Shown: piece by piece, positions 50,501-57,739 of the stretch
Position numbering within the stretch: position 1 is the stretch's first letter
Layout: each line of letters starts with the position of its first letter
Assembly (NCBI RefSeq): GCF_037975245.1
Contig: NC_092567.1
Span: forward strand, 12,277,376-12,341,375
DNA from: Apostichopus japonicus
Lineage: Eukaryota > Echinodermata > Holothuroidea > Aspidochirotida > Stichopodidae
DNA: 64,000 nt
Direction of reading: 5' to 3'
Program-made: the position numbers and the translations under genes
Notes under the pieces: generated by a model
The model's input: only the letters and a program-made list of their open reading frames with translations
Databases searched by the model: none
What the model was told of the DNA's origin: nothing

Positions 50501-53500
50501 GTTTATGTATGATATACAGGTTAGCTTTATCATCTTTATTATTGTCAATGCTTTACTCGTTCAGGTCATTGACAGTGATCGTCTGAAAAATTTACCAAAA
50601 ATGAAATCGGATAACTTTTTGTGAATTGTGATCAGGCAATTGACCGACTCATGGTTCTGCTTTATTTCACAGGTTCTTATTTTGTCTGTTGCCCCAGTCT
50701 ATTGCTGCTGAGGATATTCCTTCAATATTGAAGTCAAGGAATGTGAAAGGTACTTTATGCGAATGCTCAGGTTAACCTCTGTCGATTGATCAATCTCAAC
50801 AGTTTGTACATTAACGTTATGATCTGATACTGATTACTATTATTACAGCATCCAATCATTGTAGTCAATAATGTAAATTGTATTACTTATCATTGGTTGC
50901 CTGAAGTTATCATTAAAATAATAAATTAAATGTGTGAAACATCAAGCAAAGGATGTATATTTATAGACGATTCTGATATGATGGAGACATCATGCCTAAC
51001 TTGTTTTATATTCAAAATTAAATAAAACTGTTAGCATGCTGCTTATCCACTAAGGAGCCTGTGTAAGAGAAATGTGTAAAAATAAGTTGGCGTGACATTT
51101 CAATCCTACAGTAGCAGGAACTTCTTCAGAGGCTAAATGAAAAGTATCAGTAACAGAAGGGACAAAAACACATACAGAATACAAACAGGTTAATGAGCAG
51201 GGTGAACACAAAGAGATAGATGAAAGGAGGATGAATAGACAAGGGATGGAGAGAAGAAAGAAACCAACAGAGGAAGAGGAGCGGTAGGAGATCAAAAGAG
51301 AGGATTAAGGGAACAGGGTAGGGAGTAAACTGGAGGACACAGACAGCAATGTGTGGAGAAAAAAAAAAGGGGGTGGAAGAGAGCTACGGGAAGAGGAGTG
51401 ACAGGGGGACAAAGGGAGAAGGGGGAAAAGTTAGTCATGTCCTTCCTGAATGTTGAGCTCATGAGGTTGCATCCACAGTGTCCCTCTGCTGTTTCGTACC
51501 AGGTCAGGGAGGCTACCTAAGGAAACAATCCCCTGTTGGGTCATGTTATTCATGGTATGGTTGGGAAGGTTAAAGTGTGTAGTCTTATATTCTAATACAT
51601 GCTACATGCAGTAATAAGCTTGATACAAGACTCAAGAGAGGTGGTACAGCTGGCTGAGATGTTGTTTTTTGGCTTCTGTATTCAGAGTGTCTGTCACTGC
51701 TAGACAATTATACATACACTAGGTGTCTAAATATAAACATACCACCACAGAGATATGGTGAGGCATTAAGAACCAGAGTGAATTAGTATTAGATACCCTC
51801 AGGAAGTTCTACAGTTACAATAATATTATGCAGAGAGGGTAATTTAAGACTGGGGATATCTCCAGATCAGGGTTTACATGAAATACATCCAGTATGTTAC
51901 ATATGCTGTGCATCAAACGCTTGCCTTTTGCATGATACATGCCAGTGAAGGGGAGACCATGATCTAACTATAGTCTAATGATATGCTTTTTTAAAGAATG
52001 TCAGGTTAAATGTTTTAAAGAAACAATGATACACAAACTGGTTTATCCCGTTTCAAAGCTTTCCACATAAATGAAAGTTACATTTTTCACTCGATAACAG
52101 AACAGAGAATGATTGCAAAACTTGCCCTTCTGCCTTGTTTTGCGCATGTTCTACATGTTAATGTAATTATGTAAAATAGCTGGGCATAGCAGATTCTTGT
52201 ACAGTCTTTTCACAATAAATTGCTCAAGGCTTATGTGACTGTAGTGTAGGTCATTGGGGTGTCTGGGAGTGAAATAATCATGTTTTATTTTTATTTTGTT
52301 AATCATGGCATTGTAACCTCTTTCATTTTAGTCACTTGGTTACCGTACGATAGTGGCAAAATTTATGACCTCAACCTTGAATCTGGTAGATGGATGGTGA
52401 GTATTAAGAACTTATCAAAACATGTTTCACTAACCTATTGCTTGACAACTGGTTATATAATTATCTGGAAAGAAGTATTAATGTATTCAAAGAATCGGAA
52501 CTCCCCAACGACTGTTAAGTGATTTTCAAAATGAATCAATAAAAGAAAGGAACAGTTTGATAGGTAAGGTGCATCAATATATTTTGCTCGGATTTTTTAG
52601 GTGGACTCACATATTGAATCAAGTAACAAGAAAATTAAACAGAATAACATCATGTCTGTGTAACCTTACTTTGACCAGTGTTCGTATCGATTGAATGTTT
52701 TTCAATTAACAGTTCAGGGGGTATATGGAAAAATGTTTAACCGGTTAGTTTTCAGAGTTTTTTTGTGGTCACTCAAGTACATTAAATTAACATTGATTGC
52801 AGTACCGTCGTGCATCTTGCCTGAAAGTAGTAGATGAAAACCTCATGCAATTATCTTCTGTATAACAGTTGAGTTTTCGAATCCAGAATCAATTGCTTCG
52901 CACTGTCAGTTACAACTGCTGCGTGTGTGTCCAGTATCATATAGTCTTTGCATTAACTTTTGATCAGCGTCAGTCTACGATACCGTTACATAAATATCAA
53001 AAAGATTAAGAGGCAACAAAGAACAGTTGATAGATCATTCATTCTTGTCACCTTTGCTCCTGTAATTACCAGATACATGCTCCTTATTGCAGTTTGAATA
53101 TTAACGTCTTCAGAGTGTCGTCAAAGTGTCACATGACAGATATTATTGATATAACTTTGATCCCAAGCATCTCTGATATTCATCCCAAAGTAACATTTTT
53201 CTTTGTAGCATACTTCCTTCTTTGTTTGAATTGAAAAGAAAATTAATTCTTGATTCGCCTCATAACTGTTGGAGTGATTTTGTGACGTCATATTGGTAAA
53301 GCTCATAAACCTTCCTATTGTATCTAACTTATAGTATGATGATCGTACACTCGATGTGACAGATGCAGTTTACAGCAAGGAGGTAGGTAGTGAAGTATAA
53401 TGTATTACAATACACACAGATTCATTGGTTTAATCTCAATGAACATTGTAATGGAGGAGATTGATCATTAACCTACAAAATAATCTGAACATTTTTTGGC

Positions 53501-54815
53501 ATGTATAGAAATATAATAATGTTTGAGAGGGACGATTCAAAAAAGATGGTCGCTGTGTGCACGTTGAACACAAAAGAATAGATTACATATCGCAAATAAG
53601 AAATGTGGAGTTTTGCTATCTTTATATAAGTTACATAAGGCTTGCTACTAGATCTTAGAAAACATTAGTGATTCACGGATTCATTAGACATAACAAACAA
53701 TTAGCTTCTTAATGTTACTCTATTAACTCATATTACTATGAAAAAAGTAATATTAAGGGTAACATTAAGTTGATTACTCCATATTTTCTAATCTTATTTG
53801 ATTGACACTGTGATTTCACAAATCCCTAACAGCCATATACTTTTAAAATTTGAATTATTTTGTCATACAATAAAATTACAGCTATCATTTATGATTGACT
53901 TCTTTTATACAGGTTAGCGAATTCCGGGAAGTATGGCAGTAAGTTATTTTTATGTGCATTTTTTCGTACGATTGGTGATTTATTGAGTTAACATACACAA
54001 ATCCCTATCATGATGATAATCCCTGCCTATAGCAAGTACCACCCAAATCCCCTGTTTTTGGCTAAAAACAGGGGTGATTGAATATCTACCGGAGTTGGTA
54101 ATGCTAGCCATACTGAACGCTCTTCTGCACAATTTCACGATTAAACACACAGTGTATCATTTCAGTGTCAAGCCAAACTTGTCATCGCATACCAGAAAGT
54201 AGTACTGGCCATGAGAGCACTTGTGTTTACAATTATACAAGTAAATAGTCAATTAAATAGGTGCACTCAAGGATGAATCCTTATGGCAGTATTTGGGGTA
54301 GTTTATGCTATCAAGTAACAAATTATTAATGCTTGAGTGAATTTGAGGAGGAGTGTTTTTATATAGACAGGCTTGACCAACAAGGGAGTAGTATACATCA
54401 TACTTCAAACCCCACCCCCCCCCCCCTGTGAAGCAGCATGATATATTCTACTTATGGGTTTTAGATATACAAAGGATACACACTTGTATGTAGGATGTGT
54501 ATATCAAATAGGATGCAGTGACGGCCATACTTAATTTATATATATATATTATATAACAATATCTTTTTAAGAATGAATTATAGATGACGTCGCTGCAGCC
54601 TGTTCAAACCAGCAAAGTCAAAACTATATTTTCTTGAATAGAATTGCGTAAAACAATGTTAAACTTTATTTGCGTTGTAACGTAGATCTATGTTCACATT
54701 TCGTTGCAACTGTTGCAATTTATCTTACTGCAGGGGTACAGACTGTCAAAAGGCTAGAGAAAGGAAACTAAAGGTACCAGAAGATGATACACTGACTCCA
54801 CTGCTAACTGCCTGA
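38463..54815 (+). CDS. Membrane-anchored NACHT-LRR receptor, 14-exon model, 878 residues (5' end missing)
   Basis: Joined exons: 38463-38558, 40065-40111, 41281-41314, 41963-43446, 45280-45497, 46265-46341, 46873-46925, 47399-47518, 49949-50157, 50673-50749, 52332-52396, 53335-53382, 53913-53938, 54734-54815. Every intron is GT-AG, phases match throughout, and the total (2636 bases plus one from the preceding exon) is exactly 879 codons including TGA. Domain order: stub 1-10, transmembrane helix 11-30, basic juxtamembrane 35-42, NACHT from about 130 with Walker A at 137-145 and Walker B at 217-222, winged-helix-like region to about 450, LRR-like cassettes 515-827, tail 828-878. By family knowledge NACHT proteins are ATP/GTP-driven immune switches. 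That this one senses outside through an Ig domain and signals below the membrane is inference. Signal-peptide exon not found. Confidence 0.8.
38760..39800. repeat. ~145 bp tandem repeat inside the receptor intron
   Basis: Units contain GTAAACATGATATCTCAAGA, AAGCTTGGACAGATC, CATATTTGGTGTGTA, GAAGCCTATTGTTTTTGGTG and AGGTCAAAGGTCATTTGGGG. AACA(T/C)GATAT-type starts at 38778, 38923, 39067, 39212, 39359 and 39502 give spacings of 143-147, with two more decayed units after. The same unit type occurs at 62860-63440. This repeat style is widespread in marine invertebrates (general knowledge). No coding frame. Confidence 0.85.
40065..40111 (+). CDS. Receptor exon 2: basic juxtamembrane segment
   Basis: Joined to the previous exon's last G it reads VLNFRKRWRKIVEEEE: a cluster of seven Arg/Lys/Trp residues right after the membrane, then four Glu. 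The acceptor is TTATTCCTGCAG and the donor is GAG|GTAAGA. Positive residues following the helix support a cytosolic position. The phase is 1 in, 0 out. Only 47 bases, so it is recognisable only from splice sites and phase. Confidence 0.75.
40727..41085 (-). repeat. Exon-like antisense repeat R2, copy 1 (cysteine-bearing frame)
   Basis: About 355 bases match 54026-54380 in the same orientation. On the minus strand it holds an open frame reading CKHKCLNGRYYFPVCEDKFG then WTTDKIHC and ending ASITNSG next to a GTAAAT donor. The VCEDKFG...TDKIHC spacing is loosely like an SRCR domain, but the match is weak and the frame is short. Near one end is a hairpin (CCTGTTCTTAGCCAAAAACAGG). It lies in the intron between the juxtamembrane and linker exons. 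It could be a gene fragment carried by a mobile element. Confidence 0.55.
41281..41314 (+). CDS. Receptor exon 3: 11-residue linker
   Basis: The acceptor CTCTCTTGTTTAG precedes ATGTTGCCCAAG; the frame reads MLPKTKTHRTP and ends CCTG|GTAAGT. It enters in phase 0 and leaves in phase 1. Its final G completes a Glu codon with the start of the NACHT exon. The exact phase fit on both sides is the main support for so short an exon. Confidence 0.7.
41963..43446 (+). CDS. Receptor exon 4: NACHT NTPase and winged-helix region
   Basis: A 1484-base exon (residues 60-554). The acceptor is GGTTTCCTACAG and the donor is CAG|GTGAAG. The NACHT hallmarks are plain: Walker A GEPGYGKST (42193-42219), Walker B ILDGFDE (42430-42450), the sensor-1-like ILTTRPF (42526-42546), and GNPLLGDLCQ (42688-42717) as in the NACHT helical domain. 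FFHKLFCEWYAAHYIADYL near 43060-43116 matches the conserved NLR F-H-x-x-x-x-E-x-x-A-A element. It begins with YEILYHSVQPLPY, resembling the segment that precedes NACHT in many invertebrate NLRs. The last 40 residues (to TLQVLEFASATQ) resemble the exon at 47399, so the first copy of the cassette's D module is fused here. No frameshift or stop; catalytic residues are intact. Confidence 0.93.
43590..43640 (-). repeat. tRNA-derived SINE-like fragment
   Basis: The plus strand has CCACCGGGATTCGAACCTTT, whose reverse complement contains a perfect RNA polymerase III B box (GGTTCGAATCC) followed by CGGTGGAGGCT, like a tRNA 3' half. No clear A box lies at the expected distance, so this is a truncated SINE or tRNA remnant, not a working tRNA gene. 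Confidence 0.5.
44085..45120 (-). mobile_element. 5'-truncated, frameshifted non-LTR retrotransposon (LINE) in a receptor intron
   Basis: Minus-strand frames spell reverse-transcriptase landmarks in order, split over several frames. They are SMGDAFNTICCSKLLD, NTGVPQGCCLSPL (45072-44866), YADDTAIIG (44972-44694, the catalytic YADD), then IVDFRAVQSHAPL and HMNNVASKAKQRSYCIRRLA. The C-terminal part PRFYTIPRTGYVDR follows. After it comes a short TTTAC simple repeat (minus-strand view) near 44085-44102, a usual LINE tail. It resembles CR1/Rex1-type LINEs by motif style (inference). The frameshifts and missing 5' region show it is dead. Confidence 0.8.
45280..45497 (+). CDS. Receptor exon 5: LRR cassette module A, copy 1
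   Basis: The acceptor TTTCTCTAACAG opens ITIACLHLTMAFKECDGYTI and ends SVKELS across the donor TC|GTAAGT (phase 0 in, 2 out). The text LLQSGLSLCPLVTVEKIHIE aligns with LCSGLQLSCPVSLKKLSID of the exon at 49949, and RCQSVKELSFSEC (with the next exon) is an L-x-x-L-x-L-like ribonuclease-inhibitor LRR segment. 72 codons against 69 in copy 2. Confidence 0.8.
46265..46341 (+). CDS. Receptor exon 6: LRR cassette module B, copy 1
   Basis: A 77-base exon with acceptor TTTCTACTTCAAAG and donor AAAA|GTAACT, phase 2 in and 1 out. It reads FSECLLPLSPSQESINTEMI then SRKIK. It is identical in length and phase to the exon at 50673 and shares C-L-L-P and the spacing to a terminal S-R-(K/N)-(I/V)-K. This paralogy, rather than length, supports it. 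Confidence 0.75.
46873..46925 (+). CDS. Receptor exon 7: LRR cassette module C, copy 1
   Basis: A 53-base exon, phase 1 in and 0 out, reading (I)YWRDYGYSLNLHSGDWE, with donor GAG|GTATGA. It aligns with TWLPYDSGKIYDLNLESGRW of the exon at 52332 through W..(D/P)Y...(Y/I).LNL.SG.W. The acceptor (TTGTCATGATAG) has a weak pyrimidine tract. Confidence 0.7.
47399..47518 (+). CDS. Receptor exon 8: LRR cassette module D
   Basis: Exactly 40 codons (phase 0-0), acceptor TTGTGTTTATTTTCAG, donor GAT|GTAAGT. It reads VDNINIIESLCSERLQIWTK then DSKLQQNCTLQLLKNASNND. This matches the last 40 residues of the NACHT exon (DS-L-Q-x-x-TLQ-L-x-x-AS), so it starts the second cassette. Confidence 0.78.
47519..49948 (+). 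other. Intron of the receptor gene
   Basis: A 2.4 kb intron between modules D and A2. It holds a 171-codon antisense open frame (47566-48081) without recognisable domains, judged chance or repeat-derived. No other exon that fits the phase-0 junction was found. Confidence 0.5.
49949..50157 (+). CDS. Receptor exon 9: LRR cassette module A, copy 2
   Basis: The acceptor TACCTTCCTTCAG opens IPIFHLELLQSFSKADAGNI then ILCSGLQLSCPVSLKKLSID. It ends QRLEKL across the donor AT|GTGAGT (phase 0 in, 2 out). Same length class and phases as the exon at 45280. EVAGILMFAQHSQRLEKLM matches EIQITNIFCFALRCQSVKELS of copy 1. The LRR-like core is retained. Confidence 0.82.
50673..50749 (+). CDS. Receptor exon 10: LRR cassette module B, copy 2
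   Basis: A 77-base exon, acceptor TTATTTCACAG, donor AAAG|GTACTT, phase 2 in and 1 out. It reads (M)FLFCLLPQSIAAEDIPSIL then KSRNVK. Paralogue of the exon at 46265. Confidence 0.78.
51235..51430. other. Homopurine-rich tract in a receptor intron
   Basis: Nearly 200 bases of plus strand are dominated by A and G (AAGGGATGGAGAGAAGAAAG, GGAAGAGGAGTGACAGGGGG and similar). Such tracts can form triplex structures (general knowledge). No second copy occurs in the window. Confidence 0.5.
52332..52396 (+). CDS. Receptor exon 11: LRR cassette module C, copy 2
   Basis: A 65-base exon, acceptor TTTCATTTTAG, donor ATG|GTGAGT, phase 1 in and 0 out. It reads (V)TWLPYDSGKIYDLNLESGR then WM. It carries the LNL.SG.W signature shared with copy 1. 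Confidence 0.77.
53335..53382 (+). CDS. Receptor exon 12: C-terminal tail, part 1
   Basis: Sixteen codons, phase 0-0: YDDRTLDVTDAVYSKE. Acceptor TATCTAACTTATAG, donor GAG|GTAGGT. Acidic, with two Tyr. It replaces the position where a third D module would start, so the LRR-like array ends here. Phase fit with both neighbours supports it. Confidence 0.68.
53913..53938 (+). CDS. Receptor exon 13: C-terminal tail, part 2 (26 bases)
   Basis: Reads VSEFREVW plus CA, acceptor TTCTTTTATACAG, donor CA|GTAAGT, phase 0 in and 2 out. A microexon; support is the strong splice sites and the exact phase link between exons 12 and 14. Confidence 0.6.
54026..54380 (-). repeat. Exon-like antisense repeat R2, copy 2
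   Basis: Aligns with 40727-41085. The minus-strand frame CKHKCSHGQYYFLVCDDKFG is followed by an in-frame stop where copy 1 reads on, then ends ASITNSG as in copy 1. The near-perfect hairpin CCCTGTTTTTGGCTAAAAACAGGG sits at the same end. It lies in the intron between the last two receptor exons. Confidence 0.6.
54734..54815 (+). CDS. Receptor exon 14: C-terminal tail and stop
   Basis: The acceptor TATCTTACTGCAG opens (Q)GTDCQKARERKLKVPEDD then TLTPLLTA and TGA at 54813-54815. A basic KARERKLK stretch is followed by an acidic/threonine end. The stop lies inside the first unit of a 30-base tandem repeat. This exon makes the whole model come out at a whole number of codons. Confidence 0.72.
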
Positions 54816-54893
54816 TCAGTATAAATCAGCCACGTAACTGCCAGATCAGTATAAATCAGCCACCTAACTGCCAGATCAGTATAAATCAGTACA
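54803..54893. repeat. 30 bp tandem repeat across the receptor stop codon, three units
   Basis: CCTGATCAGTATAAATCAGC at 54811, then CCAGATCAGTATAAATCAGC at 54841 and CCAGATCAGTATAAATCAG at 54871: period exactly 30. The first unit carries TGA where the others carry AGA, so the stop codon is a single-base difference between units. In the others a TAA follows three codons later. Confidence 0.85.
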
Positions 54894-56880
54894 GGTATCA
54901 ACGACGATCTTATAACATTGGTACTGAATGCACAATTGAAGTTTATGAAAAAAATAAGTGCAACATTCTTGGATTGTATTAAGTAGGTGTAATGTTCAAG
55001 TACATTAAGTAGCAAAACTATAACACATGCGCCTCTTGATGGAATGGATTTGAACCCGTCACCTCAGCATCACAACTCCTGCAATATAGAAACTGAGGTA
55101 CCCTGCCTTAATTTTTTAATGATTCCTATATTGACATTTCTTCTGGGGTCTCTAGTCAGAAGCTATGCATTGAAAAACCGCCCTTTAGTAAGTAAGCAGT
55201 TCATTTTTTTCGTCACTGACCACTTCTTCACCTTTCAAGGTTATTAGTCTGGAACATTAGCCTGTGTTTTACGTAATCAATTCACCAAGACTAGCAAAGG
55301 AAACAAGCGTGGAAAAGTCACTTGCACAGCTCAAATTTTCTGTGATCTACTGCGAGAGCCTTTTAAAATACTTGAGGCAGGTAAACTGTTATGGCAGTCG
55401 TATTAAAGGGCGCATTTTCAAATGGATACCTTGCATATCTTGTGGCCATGCAGGAATCACGCCCATTTTCATTTGATATAACCATTGCTTACAATTTTGC
55501 AGTTCAAAATTTGGTTTTAAATTATTTACCAATGCACTGAATGACATTACATTGAAATTTTCAGTTCCACTCTTTATATACGTAACTTACACTCTTTACA
55601 TACGTAACTTAAGTAAAGAAGGGTATAAAGAATAACATTAAACGTTTGCCGTATGGTACATTAAATTACACTATTACGTCATTACCAACAACTATATTGA
55701 TGTGGTGGAGACTTGATTACAACATAGCTTATTCAAGGTCTTATTGTACGGAAAAATTATCAAGAAGAGAAGAATCCATTATCAACTACTTAGAAATGGT
55801 AAAGAGATCAAACAATTTAAATTTAACAAATATAACAAGTCTCAAGCAAAGAATTAAGCAGCCAAGCACGTTTATGACTGATACAATGCGACTTCTAATA
55901 TTATTCTTATGAATCTCATGAAAGTTGGAAGGTAGAACTTTGTTATACTGTTTAAGCATAGATGTACCAAAGTCACTTTATATTCGCATTGTCGAATTTC
56001 AAAAAATCCCCCAAGAAACTACAATATTACATCTGGAATAACACTCACACACACAAAACACAAAATGTTACCTCAATTTGTTAACATGTTTACAATTATG
56101 TTTGTTTTTGTTAGTAGTAGGCCATATGAAGCTTTTCAGCATTTAGCATATTCTTTTGGTCCATGAACTGATAGATATTCTCTATTAACTATGACAGGCC
56201 TTTTGTGCCAACTTGTTGTGCCGTGAAAAGTCATCATTTTGTTTCACAATGACTTTCTGGTTCTGATATCAAATCCCTACCCTTTAGAAAAACTGCATTG
56301 GTTTACGTTCATTTTGTCTTTATTTGTAATCAATTTTGATATTTTAGGCAATTTACTATAATTGCCAATGCAGTTATATATTGTATATTAATACTTCATG
56401 AGATCTCTCTTGCATCTACTATTGTTATATATACTTTTTTACATTCCTTTTAAGAGAATGTCATATTGTAGCAATACATTCAAGTCCGTAAAAGCTAACT
56501 TCGTTTGCTGCATCCTTGGAACGTATTAACTCCAGTTTTTAACTTTGCATTTAAAGAACAGGCTGGGAATTTGTATTTTGTAACACCTACATTTAAGTCG
56601 TTCAGAACAATGGTACTCTAGGCAAATACTTTTAATGTCAGGAAACATGCGTGTACTTTAGACTGAGCTTACTGGAAACATCTTGACTTCACTTGTGATT
56701 GGTTCTTTGAAGTATTTAATTAATTACAGCAATAGTAATATTTTTAAAGTGTTGATGTTTTCCAGTATGTTTTATAATAATATTTTTTTACATGACCACT
56801 TTGTAAGTTACCTGAGAGAACTCATTTTTTTTCTTCAAATCACTTATTCAGGAATATGGGAGAATAAATAAAGATAATTA
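54816..56880 (+). other. Possible 3' UTR and downstream region of the receptor gene
   Basis: No supported coding frame. The first clear AATAAA signals after the stop are at 56866-56877 (AATAAATAAAG), followed by a T-rich segment, which would imply a 3' UTR of about 2 kb. Earlier non-canonical signals cannot be excluded. It includes a SINE-like fragment at 55040-55102. Confidence 0.35.
55040..55102 (-). repeat. tRNA-derived SINE head or tRNA pseudogene
   Basis: On the minus strand TACCTCAGTTTC (A-box-like) is followed about 45 bases later by GGGTTCAAATCC (B box), then CATTCCATC. This is the spacing of a tRNA, but the arms do not pair as a full cloverleaf, so it is more likely a SINE head. Confidence 0.5.
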
Positions 56881-57479
56881 TCTTGACCTTTTTAATCATT
56901 TATTTGAGTTATTGAAACTGATTTGAAGGCTTCCTAGCCTAACCGTTACTAAATCTCAATGCAAGATCAGTATTCCCTATCTGCTTACCCAAGCTACAGT
57001 ACTCTATGCTATCGGGAGTACCATCTCTTAATCTGACAAAGAAGGGCTAATTAAAAGCAAGGCCTTTAGCATGGGTGCAAATGATTTAGTGAGGAAATAA
57101 GGAGGATGTGAAAGTTCACCAGTCATGTACGTGGTAGTCATGATGGACTGGTCTCATTGATCCAAATTGATCCTCATTTATCCAATTCAAGGATTAACCT
57201 GATCAATATTATAACAGAGATTCTCAAGTCATAGACACTCATGTTAATTTGTCCTGACTCCCAAACTTAAAGCTCGCTGAACAAAATACTTTGTTGAGTT
57301 ACAACTCTTATAACCATTTCAGTACTTCTTTTTGTGGAATTGTCATAATAATTTAATTCTTTTTTTATCAGCAAACCAAATTTCATTACTGAAGCAGTCC
57401 GTCTGGCTAATTCATTTTGAAAAAGTAAAAACTACTTTTGGTGAAAGTCTGTGACGTTTTTTTGGTGATATTTAGTAAC

Positions 57480-57735
57480 AAATTGTGACCCGAGGATTTG
57501 CCAAGGAAGGGGCAATTCGTGAAGGCATACTATCTAAGCAAAGCGCCACTATGGATTGGCACGAAGCGTAAAAGGAAATGTTTGCCAAAATGCCTCCCAG
57601 ATCACTGGAAATGGTACTTCCCAAGCCTTGTAAGTTGCATCTTTGCATTTTCTACTTTGAAATTGCTAGCGATATCATAAAAATATGCACCCCGTTCGCC
57701 CCTCCCCCCCCCCCTTTGGCTACGCGCCTGCGGTT
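57480..57735. mobile_element. hAT-like element fragment related to the nested elements
   Basis: CTATCTAAGCAAAGCGCCAC then GGATTGGCACGAAGCGTA at 57530-57570 matches the internal block of the elements at 23913 and 24229. A poly-C run followed by TTTGGCTACGCGCCTGCGG resembles a decayed right terminus. No left terminus or target duplication is seen. Confidence 0.6.
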
Positions 57736-57739
57736 AGAA

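Noticed and set aside
54746-55015. Minus-strand ORF with repeated IYTDLAVTWL
   Set aside because: It arises from the 30 bp tandem repeat at the end of the receptor gene, antisense to a phase-consistent terminal exon.
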